Under the pieces are notes generated by a model. That model worked only from the letters and a program-made list of their open reading frames with translations. It was not told the origin of the DNA and searched no databases. Both the position numbers and the translations under genes were made by a program. Below are positions 45,858-53,551 of a stretch of DNA of 64,000 bases, piece by piece. Where the stretch lies: NCBI RefSeq assembly GCF_003284975.1, contig NZ_QMEU01000001.1, positions 124,001 to 188,000 on the forward strand, written 5' to 3'. Position 1 is the stretch's first letter; each line of letters begins with the position of its first letter. Origin of the DNA: Mycobacterium colombiense (GTDB lineage: Bacteria > Actinomycetota > Actinomycetes > Mycobacteriales > Mycobacteriaceae).

Positions 45858-46139
45858 CTACCCGCTGAACGAAGCGTTCACGGCCGCATCACGCAAACCA
45901 CTCGCACATACAGACACCCTCTGACCAGTGCCCCCGGGCATGGCATGCGGACAGCTCACCGGCCGATGCGACCGGTCCGCCAACCCCTCGAGGCCCTCGG
46001 CCTCGTAACGGGCCAGCCACCGGTGCAGCGTCTGACGAGCCACTCCGGCCTTTTCCGCGGCTTGGGACACCGTTAACCCGTCACCAATCACCGCCATCAC
46101 GGCCTGATACCGCTGCTCTGCCACGCTCAACTCCCTCAT
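45858..46139 (-). pseudogene. IS481-family transposase, N-terminal fragment
   Basis: Starting at ATG 46139 the product reads MRELSVAEQRYQAVMAVIGD, then the helix-turn-helix VSQAAEKAGVARQTLHRWLA and GLEGLADRSHRPVSCPH, the DNA-binding start of IS481-type transposases. Similarity stops near 45940 (after SCPH); the remaining residues are unrelated, and the whole DDE catalytic domain is missing. The fragment cannot transpose. It sits between the AidB-like gene and tRNA-Arg. Confidence 0.88.
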
Positions 46140-46147
46140 TCCGGGAG

Positions 46148-46236
46148 TGTCGCGGATCAACCGAAACCACTGTCACGTCTCAGCCGAAACACTGTCACCT
46201 ATCAGCGAAGCCGAACTGTCACGCAACAGCCGAGGT
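46148..46236. mobile_element. IS481-type element end with four degenerate 22-bp repeats
   Basis: TGTCRCGNNTCAGCCGAAAC-like copies start at 46148, 46171, 46193 and 46217, at 22-24 bp spacing, immediately upstream of the transposase fragment. They read TGTCGCGGATCAACCGAAAC, TGTCACGTCTCAGCCGAAAC, TGTCACCTATCAGCGAAGCC and TGTCACGCAACAGCCGAGG. This is the multi-repeat terminus expected as transposase-binding sites. The matching right end was not found in this window. Confidence 0.75.
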
Positions 46237-46252
46237 CATACACCAATCTCGG

Positions 46253-46326
46253 TGCCCCCGGCACGACTCGAACGTGCGACCTAGGGATTAGAAGGCCCTT
46301 GCTCTATCCACCTGAGCTACGGAGGC
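46253..46326 (-). tRNA. tRNA-Arg (TCT)
   Basis: The complement gives acceptor GCCTCCG with CGGGGGC (G-U tolerated), D arm GCTC/GAGC, anticodon loop CTTCTAA with anticodon TCT, T arm GCACG-TTCGAGT-CGTGC and discriminator A. CCA is not encoded. The anticodon stem AGGGC/TCCCT has a non-canonical C31-T39 closing pair. The tRNA borders the accessory interval. Confidence 0.9.
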
Positions 46327-46513
46327 AATGTGCAGGTCAGTCTATCCAACCGCACCTGCCGACCCGATTCCCCGCCGCCACGCGCACGAAAAGCCTTCCC
46401 GCGCCACGTTTATCGGTTATCGTGGGGACCCTCGACACACGAATAACATCGGCCGGTCATGGGTCGTTAACCGCAATGAGGCGTGTGCATAACGTTCCAG
46501 GGGTGACGTTGCA

Positions 46514-47761
46514 ATGAGCGTGGCCAGCAAGCAGACCTCGCCCTATTCGTGGGCGGGGGCCCAAGTGGCACGGCTGGCAGCCGAAGCCCGGGATGTCTAC
46601 CAACTCGGCAACCTGGTGCTGCGCGGCGGGCCGTTCGCGCTGGGCTGCTTCGCCGGCTGGCTTGCCACGGAGTTTCCTCCGCACGTAGTGACCGGTCACG
46701 CGCTGTCCCGCGTTTCGCATCCGTCCGTCGGCCGGGTCGGCACGACGCTGGCCGCCCAGCGGGCTGATCGAACCCTCACCGCCGCGCTCGAGGAGTCCTT
46801 CGGCCCCGAGTTTCGCGAACAGGTATGTCATCCCGCCGCCGTCGGCGCAATGTGCGCTCCGCGCGGTCGACTGCTGGGCAGGCCCGGGCCGCACCGCCGG
46901 TATGCGTCGCAGACGTCCGACATCTCCTACGGTCCGAGCCCGCGCGACAACATGCTGGACATCTGGCGGCGCGACGACTTGGCCCCAGGTTGCCGCGCAC
47001 CCGTGCTGATCCAGGTGCCGGGCGGGGCATGGGCGCTCAACGGCCGGCGTCCGCAGGCCTACACGCTGATGAGCCGAATGGTCCAACTCGGCTGGATCTG
47101 CGTCTCGATCGACTACAGCAAGAGCCCGCGCGCCACCTTCCCCGCACACCTCGTCGACGTCAAAAGGGCGATCGCGTGGGTCCGGGAGAACATCGCCGAC
47201 TACGGCGGCGACCCGGATTTCATCGCGATCACCGGCGGCTCGGCGGGTGGGCACCTGGCCTCCCTGGCGGCGCTGACCCCGAACGACCCCGCCTTCCAGC
47301 CCGGTTTCGAAGAGGCCGACACCACCGTGCAAGCGGTAGCGCCCTACTACGGCGTCTACGACTTCACCGACTTCGACAACATGCACCCACTGATGTTGCC
47401 GTTCCTCGAACAGTTCGTGATGAAGGCCCGCTACGCCGACGCGCCCGAGCGCTTCACGGCCGCATCGCCCGTCTCCTACGTGCACGCCGACGCGCCGCCC
47501 TTCTTCGTGTTGCACGGCCAGAAGGACGAGTTGGTGCCCAACGGCCAGGCTCGCGCTTTCTGCGCGGCGTTGCGCGCGGCCGGCGCTGCCACGGTGGCGT
47601 ACGCCGAACTCGGCAACGCCCACCACGCTTTCGACATCACGCCGACGGTCCGATCGCGGCTGGCCGCTGACGCCGTCGCCGATTTCCTCGGGGTCGTGTA
47701 CGGGCGGCGCGTCAGCTCCCTGCTGGATTCCCTGCCACTGTCGGCCACTTCGGCCAGCTGA
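46514..47761 (+). CDS. lipQ: Carboxylesterase/lipase LipQ (HSL/BD-FAE type)
   Basis: 415 residues, alpha/beta-hydrolase of the hormone-sensitive-lipase-like group. The oxyanion region, usually HGG, reads VPGGAWALNGR near 176-186; nucleophile GGSAGGHLASL near 242; Asp in LHGQKDELVP near 333; His in NAHHAFDITP near 372. The N-terminal 130 residues form a helical lid region. In H37Rv the orthologue (Rv2485c) also stands before the WS/DGAT gene. A triple GGCCAGCTGAG repeat covers the stop codon. The ATG at 46514 is supported by conservation of MSVASKQTSPYSW-type starts only, so the start is moderately certain. Confidence 0.9.
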   Translation: MSVASKQTSPYSWAGAQVARLAAEARDVYQLGNLVLRGGPFALGCFAGWLATEFPPHVVTGHALSRVSHPSVGRVGTTLAAQRADRTLTAALEESFGPEFREQVCHPAAVGAMCAPRGRLLGRPGPHRRYASQTSDISYGPSPRDNMLDIWRRDDLAPGCRAPVLIQVPGGAWALNGRRPQAYTLMSRMVQLGWICVSIDYSKSPRATFPAHLVDVKRAIAWVRENIADYGGDPDFIAITGGSAGGHLASLAALTPNDPAFQPGFEEADTTVQAVAPYYGVYDFTDFDNMHPLMLPFLEQFVMKARYADAPERFTAASPVSYVHADAPPFFVLHGQKDELVPNGQARAFCAALRAAGAATVAYAELGNAHHAFDITPTVRSRLAADAVADFLGVVYGRRVSSLLDSLPLSATSAS

Positions 47762-47783
47762 GGGCCAGCTGAGGGCCAGCTGA
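47752..47783. repeat. Three 10-11-bp tandem repeats over the lipQ stop
   Basis: GGCCAGCTGAG units start at 47752, 47763 and 47774. The first contains the lipQ stop TGA. Each unit offers an in-frame-independent TGA, so slippage would hardly change the protein. Confidence 0.85.
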
Positions 47784-47914
47784 ATCGGCGGCCCGGTACT
47801 CGCCGCTCCTTTCACCAGCGTGGTAACCCGACTAGCGTTGGGTAGACCATCGGGGTTGGTGGTCCTTGAGGCAGGAGGCTTGAGCGACGGTGACAACGTT
47901 GGCGCGTCGAGCTG

Positions 47915-49390
47915 ATGACCATGACTGAATCCGTCGAGGCGATCAAGTTGTCCGACGAACTCGGGCCGGTCGACTACCTACTGCACAGGGGGGAGGCAAA
48001 CCCCCGCACCCGGTCCGGAATCATGGCCTTGGAACTGCTGGACACCACGCCGGAATGGGCACAGTTCCGGAACCGATTCGAAAGCGCCTCCCGACGGGTG
48101 CTGCGGTTGCGCCAAAAGGTCGTCGTGCCGACCCTGCCGACGGCGTCGCCGCGCTGGGTGGTCGATCCCGACTTCAACCTGGATTTTCACGTTCGTCGGG
48201 TGCGTGTTTCCGAACCCGGCACGCTGCGTGAGGTATTCGACCTGGCCGACCTCATCCTGCAGTCGCCGATGGACATTTCGCGACCGCTGTGGACGGCCAC
48301 CCTCGTGGAGGGCCTGGCCGACGGCAAGGCCGCCACGCTGCTGCATGTGAGCCACGCCGTCACCGACGGCGTGGGCGGGGTGCAGATGTTCGCCGAAATC
48401 TATGACCTCGAGCGCGATCCGCCGGCCAAGCCGACGCTGCCGCTGCCCGTGCCGCAGGACCTGACGTCCAATGACCTGATGCGCCAGGGCATTAACCACC
48501 TGCCGTTCGCCGTGGTCGGCGGCGTCATGAGCGCGCTGTCCGGGGCCGTATCGGCGGCCGGGCGGGCGGTCCTGGAACCGACGGCCACCGTCTCGGGAAT
48601 CGTCGGGTACGCCATGTCGGGCATGCGGGTGCTCAACCGGGCCGCCGAGCCGTCGCCGCTGCTGCGGCGTCGCAGCCTGGCCACCCGCAGCGAGGCGATC
48701 GACATCCCGCTCGCCGACCTGCACAAGGCCGCGAAGGCCGGCGGCGGGTCGATCAACGATGCCTACCTTGCCGGCTTGTGCGGCGCTCTGCGCCGCTACC
48801 ACGAGGCGTTCGGCGTGCCGATCAGCACGCTGCCGATGGCGGTGCCGGTCAACCTTCGGGCCGAAGCGGATACGGCCGGGGGTAACCGGTTCACGGGCGT
48901 CAACCTGGCGGCGCCGATCGGCACCGTCGACCCCGTCTCCCGGATGAAAAAGATCCGCGCCCAGATGACGCAGCGCCGCGACGAGCCCGCCATGAACATC
49001 ATCGGTTCGCTGGCGCCGGTGCTCAGCGTCCTGCCAACCGCGGTGCTCGAAGGCATCACCGGGTCGGTGATCGGCTCCGACGTGCAGGCCAGCAACGTCC
49101 CGGTCTATCCCGGCGACACCTACATCGCCGGGGCGAAAGTGTTGCGGCAGTACGGTATCGGTCCACTGCCCGGGGTGGCGATGATGGTGGTGCTGATCTC
49201 GCGGGGCGGGTGGTGCACCATTACCGTGCGCTACGACCGGGCCGCGGTGCGAAACGAGGCGTTGTTCGCCCAATGCCTGTTGGAGGGTTTCGACGAGATC
49301 CTGGCGCTGGCAGGCGACCCGCCACCGCAAGCGGTGCCCGCCTCGTTCACCGAGTCGGCGGTGTCCACTCGATCGGTGGCCGGCTCATGA
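47915..49390 (+). CDS. WS/DGAT family O-acyltransferase
   Basis: 491 residues, wax ester synthase/diacylglycerol acyltransferase of the Tgs family (Rv2484c position), likely acting in triacylglycerol or wax ester synthesis at the membrane. The catalytic motif, HHxxxDG in most members, is HVSHAVTDGVGG near 147-158: the second His, Asp and Gly are kept, the first His is Ser. The second conserved block is MAVPVNLRAEADTAGGNRFTG near 308-328, and the C-terminal block is SNVPVYPGDTYIAGAKV near 392. It overlaps plsC by 4 nt, coupling it to the glycerolipid acyltransferases. ATGs at 47915 and 47921 are both possible starts. Confidence 0.92.
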   Translation: MTMTESVEAIKLSDELGPVDYLLHRGEANPRTRSGIMALELLDTTPEWAQFRNRFESASRRVLRLRQKVVVPTLPTASPRWVVDPDFNLDFHVRRVRVSEPGTLREVFDLADLILQSPMDISRPLWTATLVEGLADGKAATLLHVSHAVTDGVGGVQMFAEIYDLERDPPAKPTLPLPVPQDLTSNDLMRQGINHLPFAVVGGVMSALSGAVSAAGRAVLEPTATVSGIVGYAMSGMRVLNRAAEPSPLLRRRSLATRSEAIDIPLADLHKAAKAGGGSINDAYLAGLCGALRRYHEAFGVPISTLPMAVPVNLRAEADTAGGNRFTGVNLAAPIGTVDPVSRMKKIRAQMTQRRDEPAMNIIGSLAPVLSVLPTAVLEGITGSVIGSDVQASNVPVYPGDTYIAGAKVLRQYGIGPLPGVAMMVVLISRGGWCTITVRYDRAAVRNEALFAQCLLEGFDEILALAGDPPPQAVPASFTESAVSTRSVAGS

Positions 49391-51171
49391 GTAACTCAAA
49401 GCAGCAGGGGGACAAGGGCGAAACGGCCGGAGCGGACCTGCGGTTGCCCGGCTCGGTGGCCGAGATCATGGCCAGCCCCGAAGGCCCGAAGATCGGCGCG
49501 TTTTTCGACTTGGACGGCACGCTGGTCGCCGGGTTCACCGCGGTCATCCTGACCCAGGAACGGCTGCTGCGCCGCGACATGGGAGTGAGTGAACTGCTCG
49601 GCATGGTGCAGGCCGGCTTAAGCCACACCCTCGGTCGCATCGAGTTCGAGGACCTCATCGGCAAGGCCGCCAAGGCGCTCACGGGGCGACTGCTCGACGA
49701 CCTGGAAGAGATCGGCGAGCGAATGTTCGTCCAGCGCATCGAATCCCGGATCTACCCGGAGATGCGTGAGCTGGTCCGCGCCCACATGGCCCGCGGCCAC
49801 ACCGTGGTGCTTAGTTCCTCGGCGCTGACCATCCAGGTTAATCCCGTCGCGCGGTTCCTCGGCATCCCCAACATGCTCACCAACAAGTTCGAGACCACCG
49901 AGGACGGCTTGCTCACCGGGTCCGTCCAGAAGCCGATCCTCTGGGGCCCCGGCAAAGCCGCTGCGGTACAACGCTTTGCCGCCGAGCACGACATCGATCT
50001 CAAGGACAGTTACTTCTACGCCGACGGTGACGAGGACGTCGCCCTGATGTATCTGGTCGGCAATCCCCGGCCGACTAATCCCGAAGGGAAAATGGCGGCG
50101 GTGGCCAAGCGCCGCGGTTGGCCCATCCTGAGATTCAGCAGCCGAGGTCCGGTGGGTCTGCGACGGCAGGTGCGTACCCTTGCCGGACTGGGCTCGATCG
50201 TCCCCGTCGGCGCCGGCGCAGTGGCGATGGGTGTGCTGACCGGTAGCCGGCGGCGGGGCGCGAATTTCTTCACTTCCATTTTTTCCCAAACCGTGCTGGC
50301 GACCACGGGAGTGCACCTCAATGTCGTCGGGAGAGAGAATCTGACCGCGCAACGTCCCGCCGTCTTCATCTACAACCACCGCAATCAGGTGGATCCGGTG
50401 ATCGCGGGTGCGCTGGTCAACGACAACTGGGTTGCCGTGGCCAAGAAGGAATTACAGAAGAATCCGATCATGGCCCTGCTCGGCAAGGCATTGGACGGGG
50501 TTTTCATCGACCGAGACGATTCGGCCTCCGCGCTGGAGACGATGCGCGTTGTCGAAGAGCGGGCCAAGAACGGACTTTCCATTGTGATGGCGCCCGAAGG
50601 CACCCGGCTGGACACCAACGAGGTCGGCCCCTTCAAAAAGGGTCCATTTCGTCTCGCGATGGCCGCCGGCATCCCGATCGTTCCGATCGTGATCCGCAAC
50701 GCCGAACTCGTTGCCGCCCGGAACTCGACCGTCATCAACCCGGGCACCGTCGACGTCGCGGTCTTCCCGCCGATCTCGGTGCAGGACTGGACGCTTGACA
50801 CGCTGCCGGACCGCATCGCCGAAGTGCGCCAGCTCTACCTGGATACGCTCGCCAACTGGCCCGTCGACGAACTGCCCGAGGTCGACCTGTACGCCGAGAA
50901 GAAGGCGGCCGAGAAGGCACAGAGCCGGACCACCAAGGCACCCGCGAAGAAGGCGCCCGCGAAGAAGGCACCCGCGAAGAAGGCACCGGCGAAGAAGGAT
51001 CCCGCGAAGAAGGATCCCGCGAAGAAGGCCGCGTCGAAAGCCAAGGCGCCCAAGGCAACTCCCCATGAATCCGAGGCCGCCCTCAAAGACGGCGAGGTGC
51101 AACGGCCCGCGACCAAGGCGGCGCCCGGCAACGCCGAGTCACCGGAATCGCCGCACCGAGGGCATCCGTGA
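49387..51171 (+). CDS. plsC: Bifunctional HAD phosphatase-like / 1-acylglycerol-3-phosphate acyltransferase
   Basis: 594 residues, equivalent to Rv2483c. N-terminal HAD-IB (SerB-like) domain: [12 protein letters not shown] near 39-50 (nucleophile Asp), [16 protein letters not shown] near 140, [11 protein letters not shown] near 183 and [13 protein letters not shown] near 215. C-terminal PlsC acyltransferase: [12 protein letters not shown] near 333 (HX4D) and [20 protein letters not shown] near 396-415. Together they could make phosphatidate or diacylglycerol. The tail (about 515-594) holds six 5-residue PAKKA/D repeats, a basic flexible extension that may bind lipid or nucleic acid. The start overlaps the DGAT stop (ATGA); the 3' end overlaps plsB2 (GTGA). 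Confidence 0.93.
   Translation: MSNSKQQGDKGETAGADLRLPGSVAEIMASPEGPKIGAFFDLDGTLVAGFTAVILTQERLLRRDMGVSELLGMVQAGLSHTLGRIEFEDLIGKAAKALTGRLLDDLEEIGERMFVQRIESRIYPEMRELVRAHMARGHTVVLSSSALTIQVNPVARFLGIPNMLTNKFETTEDGLLTGSVQKPILWGPGKAAAVQRFAAEHDIDLKDSYFYADGDEDVALMYLVGNPRPTNPEGKMAAVAKRRGWPILRFSSRGPVGLRRQVRTLAGLGSIVPVGAGAVAMGVLTGSRRRGANFFTSIFSQTVLATTGVHLNVVGRENLTAQRPAVFIYNHRNQVDPVIAGALVNDNWVAVAKKELQKNPIMALLGKALDGVFIDRDDSASALETMRVVEERAKNGLSIVMAPEGTRLDTNEVGPFKKGPFRLAMAAGIPIVPIVIRNAELVAARNSTVINPGTVDVAVFPPISVQDWTLDTLPDRIAEVRQLYLDTLANWPVDELPEVDLYAEKKAAEKAQSRTTKAPAKKAPAKKAPAKKAPAKKDPAKKDPAKKAASKAKAPKATPHESEAALKDGEVQRPATKAAPGNAESPESPHRGHP
50941..51030 (+). repeat. Six 15-bp tandem repeats inside plsC
   Basis: CCCGCGAAGAAGGCN units, exactly in frame, encode PAKKA or PAKKD. 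Copies are nearly identical, so the tail length is likely to vary among strains without frameshift. Similar PAKKA tails occur in mycobacterial HupB and other basic proteins. Confidence 0.9.
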
Positions 51172-53522
51172 CCGAACCGGCCGCGGATACCAGCGCCATC
51201 CTTGCCGGGACTGACTCGCTGATATTGGCGTCAATGACCTCGCCGGTCGAGATGGACCTGGTGACGGCGTGGATGGAGCAACAACGCGCCGGGCACCCGG
51301 GCGCGAATTTCGACCTGGTCAAGCTGCCGGCGCTCGATGCGCCACCGGACGTGATGACGGCGCTGGCCGAACAGCTTGAATCAAGGGAAGACCGGTCCAT
51401 CGTGCCGGTGCGGGTGTTCTGGCTGCCGGAGCCGAATCGCGGCCGGGTCGCCAAGCTGGCCGGCCTGCTGCCCGGCCGGGATCCCTATCACCCCAACCAG
51501 CGCCAGCAAGAACGGATTGTGCGCACCGCGCCCCAGCGGGCACGGGTGGTGGCCGGCGAAGCCGCGACGGTCGCGGAGCTGCGCCGGCAATGGCGCGACA
51601 CCACCGTCGGAGACGACCGGTACGACTTCGCCCAATTCGTGATCCGCCGCGCCATCTTGGCGATGGAACGCGTCGAGTACCGGATCCTCGGACCGCAGTA
51701 CAAGTCGCCGCGGCTGGTGAAACCAGAGATCATGGCCTCCAACAGGTTTCGCAGCGGCCTGGCGAGAATTCCCGGCGCCACCGTCGAGGAAGCCGCAAAG
51801 ATGCTCGACGAACTCGCCACCGGCTGGAGCCGGGCATCGGTCGACCTCGTCGGGGTCCTCGGCAGGATGATCAGCCGCGGGTTCGACCCCGAGATCGACT
51901 ACGACGAGTATCAGGTCGCGGCGATGCGGGCCGGCCTGGAAGCCCACCCTGCCGTATTGTTGTTCTCGCACCGGTCCTACATCGACGGCGCGGTGGTGCC
52001 GGTCGCCATGCAGGAGAACCGATTACCGCCGGTGCACGTGTTCGCCGGTATCAACCTGTCGTTCGGTGCCATGGGCCCGCTGCTGCGACGTTCCGGGGTC
52101 ATCTTCATCCGCCGCAACATCGGTAACGACCAGCTCTACAAGTACGTGCTGCGCGAATACGTCGGCTACATAGTCGAAAAGCGGTTCAACCTGAGCTGGT
52201 CCATCGAGGGCACCCGCTCGCGCACCGGCAAGATGTTGCCACCCAAGCTCGGGCTGCTGGCCTACGTCGCCGACGCCTACCTCGATGGCCGCAGCGAAGA
52301 CATTCTGCTGCAACCGGTCTCGATCAGCTTCGATCAGCTGCACGAGACCGCGGAATACGCCGCCTACGCCCGCGGCGGCGAGAAGACACCCGAAGGCGTG
52401 GGCTGGTTGTACAACTTCATCCGGGCGCAGGGTGAACGCAACTACGGCAAGATCTACGTCCGTTTCCCCGAAGCCGTGTCGATGCGCCACTACCTGGGTG
52501 CGCCGCACGGCCCGCTGGCCCAGGATCCGGACGCCAAACGCCTTGCGCTGCAAAAAATGTCGTTCGAGGTCGCCTGGCGGATACTGCAGGCGACGCCGGT
52601 GACGGCGACGGGTCTGGTGTGCGCGCTGCTGCTGACCACCCGCGGGGCGGCGCTGACCCTCGGCCAGCTGCACCACACCCTGCAGGATTCGCTGGATTAC
52701 CTGGAACGCAAACACAATCCGATGTCCACCAGCGCGTTGCGGCTGCGCACGCAAGACGGGGTACGCGCGGCGGTCGACGCGCTGTCCAACGGACACCCCA
52801 TCACCCGGGTCGACGGCGGCCGGGAAACGGTGTGGCGCATCGCGCCCGAAGAGCAGCACGCCGCGGCCTTCTACCGCAACTCGGTGATCCACGCCTTTTT
52901 GGAGACCTCGATCGTCGAGCTCGCCCTGGCACACGCCCGCCACGCCGACGGCGACCGCATGGGCGCGTTCTGGGCTCAGGCGATGCGGCTGCGCGATCTG
53001 CTGAAGTTCGACTTCTATTTCGCCGACTCGGCGACGTTTCGGGACAACATCGCCGAAGAGATGGCCTGGCACGACAATTGGGAAGCCCACGTCGCGGCCG
53101 GCGGCGACGAGATCGACGCGCTGTTGTTCGCCAAGCGCCCGTTGATGGCGGACGCGATGTTGCGGGTGTTCTTCGAGGCCTACGAGATCGTCGCCGACGT
53201 GCTGCGCGACGCGCCGGCGGACATCGGGCACAAGGAACTGACGGACTTGGCGTTGGGCGTCGGCCGACAGTATGTGGCGCAGACCCGGATCCGCAGCAGC
53301 GAATCGGTCTCCACGCTGTTGTTCGCCACCGCGCGCCAGGTCGTCGAGGATCAGGACCTGATCGCACCCGCGCCGGACCTGGCCGAAAGGCGTCGTGCCT
53401 TCCTGCACGAGCTGCGCGACATCCTGCACGACTTCGACTACGCCGGGCGGATCGCGCGCGATCAGTTCGTGGCACGCGAGGCCAAGGCCCGCCAGGACCT
53501 TCTGGACAGCCAGACTCGGTAG
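51168..53522 (+). CDS. plsB2: Glycerol-3-phosphate 1-O-acyltransferase
   Basis: First enzyme of phospholipid and triacylglycerol synthesis, acylating sn-1 of glycerol-3-phosphate; 784 residues, membrane-associated. The catalytic HX4D motif is [15 protein letters not shown] near 262-276; substrate block [20 protein letters not shown] near 291-310; motif [15 protein letters not shown] near 345; motif [12 protein letters not shown] near 383. It follows plsC with a 4-nt overlap (GTGA), so DGAT-PlsC-PlsB2 form a translationally coupled glycerolipid unit. It corresponds to Rv2482c. Confidence 0.95.
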   Translation: MTEPAADTSAILAGTDSLILASMTSPVEMDLVTAWMEQQRAGHPGANFDLVKLPALDAPPDVMTALAEQLESREDRSIVPVRVFWLPEPNRGRVAKLAGLLPGRDPYHPNQRQQERIVRTAPQRARVVAGEAATVAELRRQWRDTTVGDDRYDFAQFVIRRAILAMERVEYRILGPQYKSPRLVKPEIMASNRFRSGLARIPGATVEEAAKMLDELATGWSRASVDLVGVLGRMISRGFDPEIDYDEYQVAAMRAGLEAHPAVLLFSHRSYIDGAVVPVAMQENRLPPVHVFAGINLSFGAMGPLLRRSGVIFIRRNIGNDQLYKYVLREYVGYIVEKRFNLSWSIEGTRSRTGKMLPPKLGLLAYVADAYLDGRSEDILLQPVSISFDQLHETAEYAAYARGGEKTPEGVGWLYNFIRAQGERNYGKIYVRFPEAVSMRHYLGAPHGPLAQDPDAKRLALQKMSFEVAWRILQATPVTATGLVCALLLTTRGAALTLGQLHHTLQDSLDYLERKHNPMSTSALRLRTQDGVRAAVDALSNGHPITRVDGGRETVWRIAPEEQHAAAFYRNSVIHAFLETSIVELALAHARHADGDRMGAFWAQAMRLRDLLKFDFYFADSATFRDNIAEEMAWHDNWEAHVAAGGDEIDALLFAKRPLMADAMLRVFFEAYEIVADVLRDAPADIGHKELTDLALGVGRQYVAQTRIRSSESVSTLLFATARQVVEDQDLIAPAPDLAERRRAFLHELRDILHDFDYAGRIARDQFVAREAKARQDLLDSQTR

Positions 53523-53551
53523 CCGGTCGGGGCCGCCCATACCCTGGACGT

